This document shows, in pieces, positions 1-12,874 of a DNA stretch of 64,000 nt. The translations under genes were made by a program, and so were the position numbers. The DNA is from Myoxocephalus aenaeus (lineage: Eukaryota; Chordata; Actinopteri; Perciformes; Cottidae), in assembly GCA_038501785.1 (NCBI GenBank), contig JBAMJR010000138.1, positions 606,001 to 670,000 on the forward strand, written 5' to 3'. How positions within the stretch are numbered: the first letter of the stretch is position 1; each line of letters begins with the position of its first letter. The notes under the pieces were generated by a model. That model searched no databases. It was not told where the DNA came from and saw only the letters and a list, made by a program, of their open reading frames with translations.

Positions 1-2577
1 GACAGTAAACACTGACATATTTTTGGTTGGGTTGATATCCTTAACGGCTGTCGATTGTGACGTTTCTGGAGTGAATGAGAGGATTGACGAGTGCTATCAT
101 TATACAAAAGCCTTCTGGCCTGTTTCCCTAATTTGTTATGTTTCTACTTCTGAAGGACGGCCAAGAAACAGAGACTGTGACTCGAGTTAGAGCTGAGGAT
201 TTGAAATGGTTCTCTCTGTTCCTGTCTCATGCAGAAGAAAAAACAAAATCCCGGAGTCAAAGGTCTCTCTGATAATCCGAATGTTTTGGATCGTCTGTCT
301 TGTTCACGGGCAGGCATTTTGTCTAGACGCATCTCCTGCACTGCCATTAGAAAGCGAGACTGGCTAATTACGCTCGGGGGTGAGGAAGGTGTCTGCTAGA
401 ACAACCGTGACCTTAAAATCATCTTCTATCAGAGATCGGTCTCGCCGAATCAAAGCCAATCAGATACGGTGGCTAGTTCCGCATGGGGTGATGATTTTCT
501 CTGTGTCATTAACACCGTGGCATCTTGAAACGGGGTCTCCCCCCCACCCCCTGGATCACTGTCAGCTCCGTGCATTAGCTCGAGCATAGGATCAAACGGC
601 CATTTGAATATCTTTACATATCCAAGCGCTTGTTTAAATATTCCGTAATCCTTTTGTTGGCAGATCGGCAGAGCGCACAGATGCCATACCAAATGGGGCG
701 TTATTGCGAGGGTGGTAGGTGGCTGGCTGGCTGGCTGGCGTGGCGTGGACCGGCAGATGGTCTGGGGATGTCGGGACAGCGGGCTCTCTGTGTCACGGGC
801 GATGTTAATGATGGCAAAAGGCTCTATGATGACTACAGACAGAGGATAAATCACAATTATCACTGCACGATGCTTACGAAGGATCCTCAGATGTTTGCAG
901 AGGGATTTGGAATCCCAATTAGGGATGTTTATGCACAGAATTATGTCAGCCAGTGAATTTTGCTCTCCATGGGCGGGACCAGTGTGTGAACCGGCATGAC
1001 AGCGTGGTGCTAAACAACTGTTTCCTCCAACTTTTTTCTTTTTTCCCCCTTTTTTTTATGAAGGCCTGAATGACCCAGCATACCATGCCGTCTGAAGCAC
1101 ATTACCACCTGACATCAGGTGTTCTTGTGAAATAGTCCTGCTGCGATTTCACAGAAAACAATACTGAGCTTTGAAGTGAGGAACAATGAAAAGTGCAATG
1201 CTGTAGAGTGTGGATTTGTCCTATGAGAGTCATTTTAATGGCGCGAAGGCCTCAATAGTGTAACATTGATTTTGTGAAGCCACTTCAGGATTTTCTTCAA
1301 GTTTGAGTACTGAGATGCTTGAAAGACACAGTGACATAATAATATAAATATATTTTCCAAGTTTAAGTTTGAACAAACATTTTGAACAAACATTTACAAA
1401 AAATGTGGGAGAGGTCTAATTCATGAATTTCTCCCTCGCTGTCCTGATCTAATGACGGGGATGGGTGGAGGGCAACAGTCCTCGTCTGCGCCATATCTCA
1501 GTACTGCCCTGTATCTATTCAGTTTATTTTGCTAAACCACCCCACTTTTGAGCTCATATTATAGTCTGTCTATGTGTGACTATGAATCAATGTGAAAACA
1601 AGAAATGCTGATAATGCATGGGTTAATTTCCTGCAGGACACAGACAATACATTCTGTATCTCTGTTGCCTTGTATGAGAGGCCGGTACTTTCTTAAAGGC
1701 CACGCACATTATTGCACAACCGCTGTGCGTCATTTATATTAACCTGCGTCTCCCAGATGAATAAAGCCAGATCTCTGTGTACGTCTCTATCAGCAGAAAG
1801 ACGAAGCACAGCCCCGTCTCCTCAGCTTCACTATTACTTTACACTGCAGGTCCCCCCACCCCTCGTCCTCCAGGAATGTCTCCCAATAAACCCAATTGGT
1901 TCTGGTCGGAATTACTAAAGATGTCATTGGGGCTGGAGTCTGCTTAGTGTCCTCTACGCAGCAAGGAGCCCAGCATATTGGAGTCTTGTGAAGGGGGGGG
2001 GAGGGTGTAAGTAAAAGATGGCAACAGTGGAAACAGCTAGAGGGAGAGGACATATGCTGCGTCCTTACAGCAGCAGTAGTGGTAGAGCATCTCCAGCCCG
2101 GAGGCTGCACTATGCCAACAGGGACTCGTATAAATTATTTTGTCCCGGACCCCATTGTGGACATTTCCCCTGCAGGGGCCTCCCTCCACGGGTCTCCAGG
2201 CTCTTGTCGGCCCCGAGTAGGGTGCCAGAGGGAGGACCAAAGGCTGGAAATGGCCCTCTTTGGCAAACACAGCCTGATATACTGTGAGTCTTTTTAGGCC
2301 GCTTTGAGGAATCAGGGGAAGATATATTAGTGCACTTCATGAAAGAGGCTTGTTGGCAGCAACTTTTTTTAGATGGTTTGGATTCTTGGGGTGTGATGAT
2401 CTCTGTTATTTCTGTCACTTTTGTGGGTGTGAAAAGTTGGATTATCTATGGTGGATGTTCCTTCAGCATGTGTTTACACAACTTCTAATACTACTTTATA
2501 ATTGATCCCTTCTTAGTATCCCCCTCCTTGTGGAAGTAAGAGTTCAGGGCAGGCGGAAATCTCCGGTTCTGACAATG
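1..2577. other. non-coding stretch, presumed 5' intron of plcb1
   Basis: No exon, RNA gene or recognisable transposon was found. The open frame at 630-956 (+) resembles no family I know and has no splice or codon support. A G-run lies near 1991. I looked here for the missing first PLCB exons (start codon, first half of the PH domain) and did not see them. Confidence 0.5.
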
Positions 2578-2970
2578 CAGAAGTGTCTTAAAATGTGCAT
2601 TCTCACTACTGACCAGCAGGGGGCAACTGTCAGATTGTATAGAAGTCTATGAGAAAATGACTCTACTTCTTACTTGATTTATTACCTCAGTAAACATGAG
2701 TGTATGCTCTTAATCTCTAGTTTCAAGTCTCATTTAGTAAATGATGGTCCATTGAGAGTCAAATAGACCATAAAGCAGAGTATGTTTTAGGGCGGGTTTA
2801 CTGTGATTGACAGGTCACTGCCGCTACCAGAGACGTAGAATCTTTCCGTAACTTCCGTTCATTATCTACAAAAATCAAGATGCCGATTTCGTCGAACTCG
2901 GGTCTACAAAACGTCAGTCCGCAATCCAACGGGTGACATCACGATGACCACGCCGACCAATCCAGTATGT
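2578..2970 (+). repeat. fish interspersed repeat, copy A
   Basis: Contains the blocks GACCAGCAGGGGGC, GTATAGAAGTCTATGAGAAAA, ACCATAAAGCAG and GTGATTGACAGG in this order. The same blocks occur in reverse orientation at 28195-28470. I recognise this as a short repeat that is abundant in percomorph genomes. The ends are approximate and the family class (MITE or SINE) is not certain. Confidence 0.75.
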
Positions 2971-5127
2971 GGTTCGAGGTCACTCCGAAAATACAGAAGG
3001 TGTAAATTCAGTGTCTCGCTCCCGGATGCTGGTTCCACCAGTCTCCCGGCTGTTACTGCCCCGTGTTTATTTTTGCACCATAAGCACGATTAAAAATCTT
3101 TGTGTGGGTGTTTATGCATCTGTGCCTTCCTAGATGCCAGTGCACATGCCTGCGCACGTACATGTACACTATGTACTGATTGCTGTCAGATTTTTTCCTC
3201 CACATTTCTAGAAGTCTGCCCGCACTAAATTAGAGCTTTTGAATGACTATGGGATAATTACTGTAGTTATGTACCTGCCAGTATCTGGCACCCGGGAGCT
3301 GTTTTTAGTGCCACCCCTGAAAGACTGCCACTTGATGGACAGCTTGAACAGAATGGGGTTCATCCACCTCACAAATTGAAGCGAATGACTCACAGAGTGT
3401 GGGTGGGAGTAATGATCAGAATACCTGGGGCACACTGAGATGGAAGAAGAACGGGAACAGAAACTTTGTCTCACGCTGGTTTATTTGGGTGACATGGTAT
3501 CAAATGGGTATTTTATCATTAGCTCATTCCACCTTGTATTTTTTTTTTAGCTTTGGACTCATTCATTATTTATTTATTATTATGTTCTTGGACTGAGGTT
3601 GTGTTTAACCCGCAACGTAACCAGATCATTTAACTTCCCCTTTCTTTTAATTTAGCTGGTTGAATTTCTTCTTCGATGGCAATAGTGACACTCAAAAGCT
3701 CTCCAAAACATGTGAGCCCATCTGTATTCTTTTTCGACAATAGCCTGTTTAAAAAGAAATTCTCAGCTTTCGTTTTTTTTTGGAAGTCTATCATTTCATT
3801 ACACACTCATCTCACTCATCACGCTTTACTCAATTCTTCATCCATGTGAGCCGTGTGCATTTCAGTTGATTTCCAGCTCAGCTATTTTGACCTGTGTGCG
3901 CCACTGCGTTTCGGCAGTTCACCGTAATGAGAATTGCCGAGCCGGTGAGTCACAGCGGTTGATTTTATTTTTTGTCCCGCTGGAGTTTGCGTGGTGTATC
4001 GGAGGTCGGCTACACCTCTTGCCTGTGCCTCTGACTTCCTGTCTGGCCAATGTGAGCTCAGCCAGCTAGAGGATACCAGGTAGAGTGCTTCCACCTCATC
4101 AAACCTGCCCCTTGCCTCTTCTGTGTCTCCGTTGTCCCCTCACAGTGATTCACACTGGTCCTCTCGCCTCTTTTCCTTTGTTTCCCCTCTCTCTCTCTAT
4201 CTCTTTCTCTTTCTAACTATCTCTCCCTCTGACACCGACCCGCTCTTAAGAGGCCCACAATTACCCATGAGTGCACACGCGCGAGTGTACGAACACATGT
4301 CAAATTTACAGCCTACATTTTTGCCTCTGAATACGGGACGCGTGCCCTTGTAGCAGATTATTATGCAGGTTACATTCCCAGGAATTGAGGTGCAAAAGGA
4401 CTCTCTGTGACAGCGATACGACTAGTCTCCTCTGTATAATTATCCTTATGTCCTGCCCTCAAAGCTTTTATGTTCCCTCCTAATCCATTCTGGCAGTGTG
4501 CTTCCCTACAGGTCTCTCATTCCCCGTGTGACTCGGGCATCTGCTACAAAAGTCTGTTTCGGGCCCGTTAATGGCGGTATTATCTTGTATTCTCCGGTGT
4601 CTCGTCCAGGTGTTGTTGTGATTGGGTGACTGTGAATGTGCACGTAAAGACTCGGCCATTAAAAAACCTATTTCACCATGAAGTATTCAGGGGGATTGCA
4701 TCACTGACAAACGTCCTCCTTGAAGTTCAGTGCAAAGCATCCATTTTCTTTATGGCCGCCACTTTTTCTGGTCTGTACCCACAATTTGGCTTGAAAACTA
4801 CAAGCCAAACAGATTTTAGACCTTTTAGTCATTGAGATACAAATGTAATTGAAAGCCATCGCAGGGTTGAAACCTGCTTTCATTGAGCAACAAGTAATGT
4901 TTGATACAGGTTTTTAGTATCGGTCATGATCAGTGACTTTTTTATATCTACTGTATATATCTTATTAAGGGGTGTGCGTTAGGGGGAGGGTGTGACTCTC
5001 CTTCATCCTGTATTTATAGTTAATTTCAGCCTTTCCTTGTGCGGTTTATTATTCAAGATAAATAATACATTTAAACTCTGCACTTCTGCTCCCGCTTCTG
5101 CATATTTGAAAAGCCTCGTCTGTGTCT
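2971..5127. other. non-coding stretch, presumed intron
   Basis: No supported gene. It holds a T-rich run near 3540 and a pyrimidine-rich tract near 4180-4225. Open frames here are short and have no recognisable domain. Confidence 0.5.
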
Positions 5128-5870
5128 TTTAAAGGTGCAACGTGTAAGATCTGGCCAGAATTTTTGTTTTATCATCTTCAAAAGATGAATTAACATTATC
5201 CAAAGAATGTAACCTTCAAACAGTTAACAGATATCTACTGCCAACCAGCAACATCCCGTTAAAAAAAAGGTTTCTTGTTAGGCCACTTGTTCCTTGTGAG
5301 GCGACCGTGAGTCACTGTGACGCCGGTCTGCCCTTAGTCCAGAGGGCGAAGAAGAAGAAGAAGAGCTGCACGGAGGGCTCAATAATACATCTGTTTGGAT
5401 AGTTTGTCTATGAGACTAAATCCATAGTGGCAGAAATGAAAGAAAAAAAAACACCCTCGCCTCGTCCGAACCCGGGGGAACTGCCCCGACTGCCCGCCCA
5501 ACCCTGTCTCCCAAAACGAGGGAAAGATATTCCCGGTAGTTTTTGATGTACAACAAAAATAGATTCCAAAGTCCGAGGCTGGTGTGCGGGTCAAAGAACA
5601 CAAGGCCGAGTAGTTTTGCTGCCTCAACATAAGTGAAAGTTTTGTTGCCTAAACTTAACAAAGTAGTTTTGTAGCGTTTTTGTTTTCTTAACCATGTGTT
5701 TCAAACTGTTTCGTAATCCGAGAGAAAATGCAGTTTGAAAATTGAGCGTGCCGTTTATGTCTATGGGAGATGTGGTTTCCCTGCTAGATGTTGCTGTTGT
5801 TGCACAGGTTATTTAAGTTACCAATTACTTTATTTAGCTTGTATGGACCCAGTAGTTGAGGTGAAATTCT

Positions 5871-6782
5871 ATGGGGTTAATTCAGTCTCTTTAATGGCAA
5901 ATGTGCACAGAAAGATTCACAAATGCGCACAGAACAATTCACAAATATATTTGATTTACAAATGCACACAGAAGGGTTTACAAATACATTCTAATGATTT
6001 ATATCAATGTATAAAAAAAAATCACAAATATATTTCTGCATTTGTTTGTGAAAAGCTTCACATTTACGAGTTGCTTTTATGAGACTCGCCTGCCGTCCTT
6101 TGGATTCGTAAATGCATTTTTTCTATATGGACCTATCCGTAGCCAATCAGACGTCGCCCTCATTTTCAACCAATCACATGAGTGCAGCTCCCCCCTCCCC
6201 TACCCACGAGGGCGGTGCCAGCGTACAGTTACGGAATTTGCGGAGGTGATCAGTCAAACAATGGCGCTGGTACACACAACTGAAAGTTGACGTTCTCTAA
6301 ATACTACAGTTGTTGAGTCACAACATGACATTTTAGGATGTTTTCAGGCAAGAAGTTAGTTGTTTAAGCATCAAATCTGTGGTCCGTTCATCTAGAAGCA
6401 GCCGACTTAAAAAGATACGCCGACGGGTTGAGGTCCGGCTCGTGGGACAGCTGAATGATCCGCTGGCTCCGATTTCTCCGTAGCGGTTAAACATGAGATA
6501 TAATTCAGTTTTGAGGATCTAACGAGCAATCTTTATTAGTTTATTATTTATTCACAGTAACGTTACATCAGTTTGACGGAGGGAAAGGTTAAGATTCATA
6601 ACTTAAGATTTTAATTTAACTTTTACTTTGAACTACAGCGGTGTCTTTTGACGTTTAACCGAATTGATTGCAATTATATGTGTATCTATATAAATATAAT
6701 ATTAAGTATTTATATCAAATGTATTAAAAAATACATATGAATTAATTGTGAATTACAATTAATTATTACATATTCATAATAT

Positions 6783-6828
<46 letters not shown>

Positions 6829-7650
6829 AATAAAAAATACATATTAATTAATTGATAAAGCAGGATATGCTCCAAGGAGGTCAATTACAGTAAAAATAAA
6901 ATCAATAAAATCAATGTTTAACCGCTACGGAGAAATCGGAGCCAGCGGATCATTTAAAAAAGTCCTGCCGGGATCAGGCTGCTCTCGGCCCGGTGCCGGC
7001 GGGACTCAGCTGTCCCACGAGCCGGACCTCAACCCGTCGCCGTATCTTTTTAAGTCGGCTGCTTCTAGATGAACGGACTACAGATTTGATGCTTAAACAA
7101 CTAACTTCTCGCCTGAAAACATCCTAAAATTACATGTTGTGACTCAACAACTGTAGTATTTAGAGAACGTCAACTTTCAGTTGTGTGTACCAGCACCATT
7201 GTTTGACTGATCACCTCCGCAAATTCCGTAACTGTACGCTGGCACCGCCCTCGTGGGTAGGGGAGGGGGGAGCTGCACTCATGTGATTGGTTGAAAATGA
7301 GGGCGACGTCTGATTGGCTACGGATAGGTCCATATAGAAAAAATGCATTTACGAATCCAAAGGACGGCAGGGGAGTCTCATAAAAGCCACTCGTAAATGT
7401 GAAGCTTTTCACAAACAAATGCAGAAATATATTTGTGATTTTTTTTTATACATTGATATAAATCATTGGAATGTATTTGTAAACCCTTCTGTGTGCATTT
7501 GTAAATCAAATATATTTGTGAATTGTTCTGTGCGCATTTGTGAATCTTTCTGTGTGCATTTGTGAATTGAATATATTTGTGAATTGTTCTGTGCGCATTT
7601 GTGAATCTTTCTGTGTGCATTTGCCATTAAAGAGACTGAATTAACCCCAT
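5871..7650. mobile_element. 1.8 kb foldback (long inverted repeat) element
   Basis: The left arm (about 5871-6495) and right arm (about 6905-7650) are near-perfect reverse complements. The outer ends are ATGGGGTTAATTCAG and CTGAATTAACCCCAT; the inner ends are CTACGGAGAAATCGGAGCCA and its complement. The centre (6496-6904) is very AT-rich and contains (AT)n. The right arm has an extra block of about 50 nt (6955-7008) and a tandem duplication of a roughly 60-nt unit (7510-7620) that the left arm lacks. Both arms contain the same 82-codon open frame on opposite strands (6042-6290 +, 7170-7418 -); this is a by-product of the duplication and matches no protein I know. Confidence 0.85.
6790..6825. 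repeat. (AT)n microsatellite at the foldback centre
   Basis: Run of alternating A and T in the AT-rich loop between the two arms of the foldback element. Confidence 0.9.
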
Positions 7651-7723
7651 GCTTCCCCCTATTTGTTTGGAGCAGGTGGCTACATGCTACACATCGCTAC
7701 ATGCTACACATCGCACCTTTAAA

Positions 7724-8445
7724 GGCCGGCACACATAAACCAGTCCACGAAATAACCGTATTTATTTATCTAACAGAAAAATATGAGACGTCCTTGAAAG
7801 GTCCTTGTATCTTTAAACAAACAAATACAAAATGGTATTTGGATGCACAGCGATGCACTCTGGGTCTGGTTTTCTCATTCAGTGGCTGTAATAACCTATT
7901 ATATCACAGCTTTCTTCCAAATTTGGCAGCGGCTGTTGTCCACTGCCATTTTGTTTAGTTTACCATGAATATATTGCTTTGAGCTTTTTGTAAAAATTAA
8001 ATATATTCAACCCCTCTCCCCACATCTAACAGTGTCTGTACAATCCCTGTACTGTAAGTGATCGTTTTCATTCATATATGTATTTTATGAGATGAAAATG
8101 TACTTTGTTTGCCCTCCAAGCATTATTCCAGCTGTAATGTGTGTGCCACATTATCAGAACTGCACTAACTAACGCTTCTTGGTGCCACTGCAAAACAGAT
8201 TTGTCAGCGAGATTGTCCAATTTCCTCCCAGTTCTTTTGGAGCATTACTCTCTCCAAAGCCCTGCGGTCATCATGTGCATTCAATAGAGATTCTTTTCTT
8301 ATTTCTTTTTTTGTTGTTGAGGAAAGATGGACTGTAAAACGTTAGTTTAGCTTTAATATCACAGGGTGTTTGAAAAAAAAGCGATTTTAAGAAGCGCAAT
8401 TGTGTCGTGGTTATTAACTTGTATGATGTGTCCATGCAACAGCAG

Positions 8446-8509
<64 letters not shown>

Positions 8510-11500
8510 TTCAGCTCCGGAGATGACTTATTGAAAAACATGTGGTGGAGGAAAATCAGATGGTTTAAAATCGGAGAAAGGTGTGATTTGCATACAAATA
8601 CCGTCAAGCAGAAGAATGTGTTTCTCCTCAGCGATATGGCAGCCTGAATGAGATGTCAAGAGTATTCGTGTTTAAATTGAGAATTTTTGCCATTTTGTGG
8701 CCCGGGCCACGGCCACAGCTGTCAACAGCAGTTTTATTCCACTTAAACACTGTGATAGTGGGCGGCCCTTCAGACTCCCTCACAATGTTACTTTGTCGTT
8801 ATATTCACGATCAAATGAACTGCTTCATATTCAGAAGAAAAACAAACTGTATTTACTGTCATCAGCATGTTTGCGTTACACCATGTTTATGCAAAACATG
8901 AACACAGATCGGCTGCTGCTCCAGGCGTGAAAATGCAATAAGTAGTTTTAGTTTAGTGCGCCGGGTGGAATTAGGAGTAGTTCAATGAAATTATCAAAGT
9001 TTCGGGAACAACACCTCATACTCCTTCGATTTCTTTTCTAAATTCATCGTGGCCCGGGGGTTTGGAGTCCAGCTGCCCTGGTTTGGCAGAAGTCTAGCCG
9101 TGCAGTAGAATGAAGAAGTCGGCTCTGTAATAAGTTCCTGCAGTGCACGATTAGATTATTCATGATAAAAAAAAGATGTTATTCAGTGGTTGTGTAACTG
9201 ACTAAGAAATATTACACTTTTCACTTTCCCCTAAAAGTGTGCGATGCTCAGCTCGGTTCCACTGAGCATCACGGGATGATCAGCATTGGGTGCGAATGCC
9301 CGAGACGTGGAAAGGGGCGCCTGTCAGAACACGTTATTGCCCGATGTGCTGGCATTTTGGAAATGGCGTGATATCTCCCCTCTGTCCACCCCTCCGTCTG
9401 TCGCTTCATGTGTCACTGCTTCGGGGGGTTAATGAAATGCCCCGATTGAAGAGCTGGAACGAGGCATTTTTAAAAGCTTCCAACCTTCTCCCACGCATTT
9501 TCTCAACCTGCATGAGCGCCAACCGACACATCGCCACTGGCAGATGCGTTCCCGTGGAGAGCTAATGATGATCTTAAGCTTTTGCTTTAATCAGGTTGTG
9601 ATTTTTTTCCTCTATTTCCCTTTCTTAAATATTAAACCCCTCAATCAAATCCATGCAGTACAAACAGAAAGTATTCAAGGAGGCGGGCTACCAATTTAAG
9701 TCACTACATCCTCGCTATCGGGTGTCCTTGAACTCGTCATTGATGGTCAGTTGCCAGTGACACTTTGAAAACCAATCTATGTTTAGGCCTCTGCTCGAAA
9801 ATTGCATACCCAAACTAACAAGGGTGTACCTCGGCAACCACTAGGGCTATTTGAATCATTTTGGTGTTATAATAAAAGGCTACACATGTGAGATTTTGTT
9901 CAGATGTGTAAATATCAATCTATATGTTACTGGTTAAGCACACAATATGTAAACATTCTCTCTGCAAAGGTTGACTTTGATAAAGTGAAGCAGAACAAAG
10001 TTAGAGAGTGTTTAGTACAGAGAAAAATTCAGGCGAGGTCTCCAAAATTTGCATTGGGGCACATTTGCGCACATCTGTGACATTTTAATTTTCTCATGTA
10101 CCAAACCATATATTTCACTTGCATATTACTTATGGTGTTCAATACATCCAAATACAGCAGTCTTGGGCTTTTTTCATAAAACAAGCTATGATTTGCAGTT
10201 TTATATAATAATCGCTCAGTCTGCCCCCCTAGGGGGGATTGGTTTTGAATTGGTTTTAAGCATTACAGCCAAGTGAGCCAGATGGTTTAAAGGAAAGATA
10301 AGTATCCTTTTAAGTAATCAGCATCATTTTGGCACACTCAACCACTAGCCAACCATTTTTCCATTTTTGAGAAGGTCTTTTTTGGCTTTCGGGAGCGACA
10401 CACACACATAAATCCACACGTGTGCACACTTGGTGACTAGTCGGTGATGCATAACCTGACGGCTGACTGATGAAGCGCTGACCTTTTACTCCTGGCCTTG
10501 TGGGCAATTCTCCGCCTCGTGAAACTGTGGCGGTCGGCATCCACTGACACTTGAGTGCTCAAATGAATTATGACCATGTGGGAGAATAATGAAAAAGAAG
10601 CAGAGACAAAGAGCATTACAGATGAGAGCGGGATGGAGATAGGAAGGCCCTGGAATCAAAGACTCCATCCACCCGCGCACCTCCTCGCCGCCTGTTCCCA
10701 TTCACGTTCTCTGATCTTGTTTACAATGCAGCTGTTTGTGAGAGCTTCATCCGCGGCTCATCCTCCGCCTGTACACACTGTATAGTGGCCGAGTTTCACC
10801 CCGAGCTAGAGAAGAAAGTAGCAAGGCAGCTTCCAAGCCGAGGAAGTTTAAAATATGAAACTGCAGAGCTGTAATGGGAGCAGACAGCTCTCCCATCTTT
10901 AAATGAAAGGCTGCTGCTGCTGCTGCTGAGGCAGAATCAAACGCGCCGTTTGATCAGCAGAAAAGCTTTAAAGCTGAACTACATGGTGTCCCCCTGTAGC
11001 AGAAATGCTCCTTACTGTAGCTTCCCACTGTGTGGGTGTGTGGGGGTTCTTAGAACTAAAGTTGTGGGCTTCTTTGTTTGTGCGTCTCTTTGTGCATCTT
11101 TCTGTTTGTGTGTCTCTGCATCCAGCTGCTGCAGTCTGTCCAGCTGCAGGGCTGTTTAACTTCCCAAACGCTGCACGCGGAATCTTTTAATCTGCTTATT
11201 GACCATTCTGGAGAATTCTTCTTTATTTTTTAAATATGTATTTGATGTAATGTACAGAATATGCAGAAATGTGTTGTATCGGGATAAAATCCTTGAGTGC
11301 GTCATCTGGTTTTCAAGGAGGTCCCAAACAAAAGACACAAACAACTAATGAAAAACTGAACAATATCAGACACAATGTTATACAACACAACAGTGACAAA
11401 ACAAGCCATAAATAACCAAACACGTTGCAAACTAAGTTTCTGAGAGAGAAAAGAAAGTAAGAAAAGAAAAAGACAACCTTGAATTAGACACTAGCAAACA

Positions 11501-11674
11501 AACAATAATCAATCTCTTGATAGGGAGATGAACAGTCATGGCAGTCTTTAAACACTTTTAAATAGGCTAAATTGTCACAGAAACTTTTTAATGATCACCG
11601 ATTCCCATCCGAAGGACCCTGATACACAAAACGTTTTTTTAGCAACTTCTTTAGATACAAAGAAGATTATATAG
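7724..11674. other. non-coding stretch, presumed intron
   Basis: No supported exon. It contains a (CA)n run at 8452-8508 and a (CTG)n-like run near 10911-10930. Several 60-90 codon open frames occur, none with a recognisable domain or suitable splice sites. Confidence 0.5.
8452..8508. repeat. (CA)n microsatellite
   Basis: Uninterrupted CA dinucleotide run of about 28 units. Confidence 0.97.
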
Positions 11675-12125
11675 AACAGCGGTCCCCAATCTTTTTTGCG
11701 CAACGGACCGGGTTCGTCTTAGACAATATTTTCATGGACCGGCCTTCGAGGTGTGGACAATAAATATGACGTAATAACATGATACGACCGGCATGAAGAC
11801 AATTATAAAGTGCATACAAATACAACTCACCATTACACCGAATTAGTGGGAGCCCTGAGCTTGTTTCTCTGCTACGAGCCGGTCCCACCTCGGGGTGATG
11901 GGAGACAACAACACCCGACGTGTGTTCTTTATGTCCAGTCTACTCCGTAACATAGTTTTGGTAGCTGTCACTGCAGAAAACCCGCTTCACAAAGACAGGA
12001 TGTTGAAATGGAAGCAGGGTTTTCAGAGCTTTTTGGTGATCTCCGGATATTCTGCCTTGATTTTAATCCAGAACACCGGCAGAGTTGAAACTACTTTTAA
12101 ATTTCACTTTTTGGGGTAACGTATC
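11675..12125. mobile_element. hAT-like non-autonomous element, fragment
   Basis: Begins with AGCGGTCCCCAATCTTTTTT and continues with CAACGGACCGG and ATGGACCGGCC. I recognise this terminal sequence from common fish and vertebrate hAT elements (usual form CAGGGGTCCCCAACC). The other end was not resolved; the limit given is where the familiar sequence fades. No intact transposase. Confidence 0.6.
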
Positions 12126-12811
12126 ATGTGACCTCTTGGCATGCGCTGATATAGAGGATCTGATCAAAGAGGAATGAGGAACAAATATTTGTTTTAGACA
12201 ATATATATATATATATATATATAAAATTTATAAATACATAATTTTCTTTCTACCTTGTTTCCAACATGAAACTGCTCACAAACAGGGCTGTGGTTTATCT
12301 TGAGTGACCCGGCCATGATTTCTCATTATATTGGAGAGAAGGCATCTCACACCAAAATAACCTAGATTGATAAATAGGTAAGAGGTAAAACAAAATACAA
12401 TTTTGGGCTGAACTGTCCGGTGCATGCAGCATGTACAGTACATCATATTCACTGATACTATGTGTGTTTCCTTGGACTGCAACTCAAGGTGTCCTATGTT
12501 GAAGAATGCAACGTCTACATTCTTGTGCACGCGTGCAGACGATGGAGAAGGTCATTTGCGGCAAACAGCTTTCGCTTGGCCGTCTTCCTTCTAATGGAAT
12601 CAATGTTCCAATACCTCCTGTCTGTGTAAGCTGTGATGTGGCTAATGTTTAAAACATGCTCTGCAGATGCAGCGTGACCCTCTTAAATAAATGACTGCAT
12701 CGCCAGGAGAGGGAGTCGTCTCAGGATTAGCCCTGCTGAGGGTGAAATGCTCCGTGGACTCCGTGACTCAAGCTGACAGATAAACAAGAAAGCACATGCA
12801 ACTGCAAATAG

Positions 12812-12812
<1 letters not shown>

Positions 12813-12872
<60 letters not shown>
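12813..12872. repeat. (CA)n microsatellite
   Basis: Pure CA run of about 30 units. Confidence 0.97.

Positions 12873-12874
<2 letters not shown>

Larger units (their letters stand above)
5128..7723. mobile_element. outer terminal-inverted-repeat element split by a foldback element
   Basis: The left end reads TTTAAAGGTGCAACGTGTA (from 5128) and the right end reads TACACATCGCACCTTTAAA (to 7723), so the two are inverted copies. The right end has a small tandem repeat of CTACATGCTACACATCG. Between them lies a separate long inverted repeat (5871-7650). Removing that leaves about 0.8 kb, the size of a non-autonomous element. The terminal AAAGGTGC motif is one I associate with a common fish repeat. 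No transposase is seen. Confidence 0.65.

Noticed and set aside
630..956. 108-codon open frame upstream of the gene
   Set aside because: Contains a low-complexity GGCTGGCTGG part, no domain, no splice-site or codon support.
6042..7418. Identical 82-codon open frames on opposite strands (6042-6290 + and 7170-7418 -)
   Set aside because: They are the two arms of the foldback element, so the duplication explains the match; no protein family recognised.
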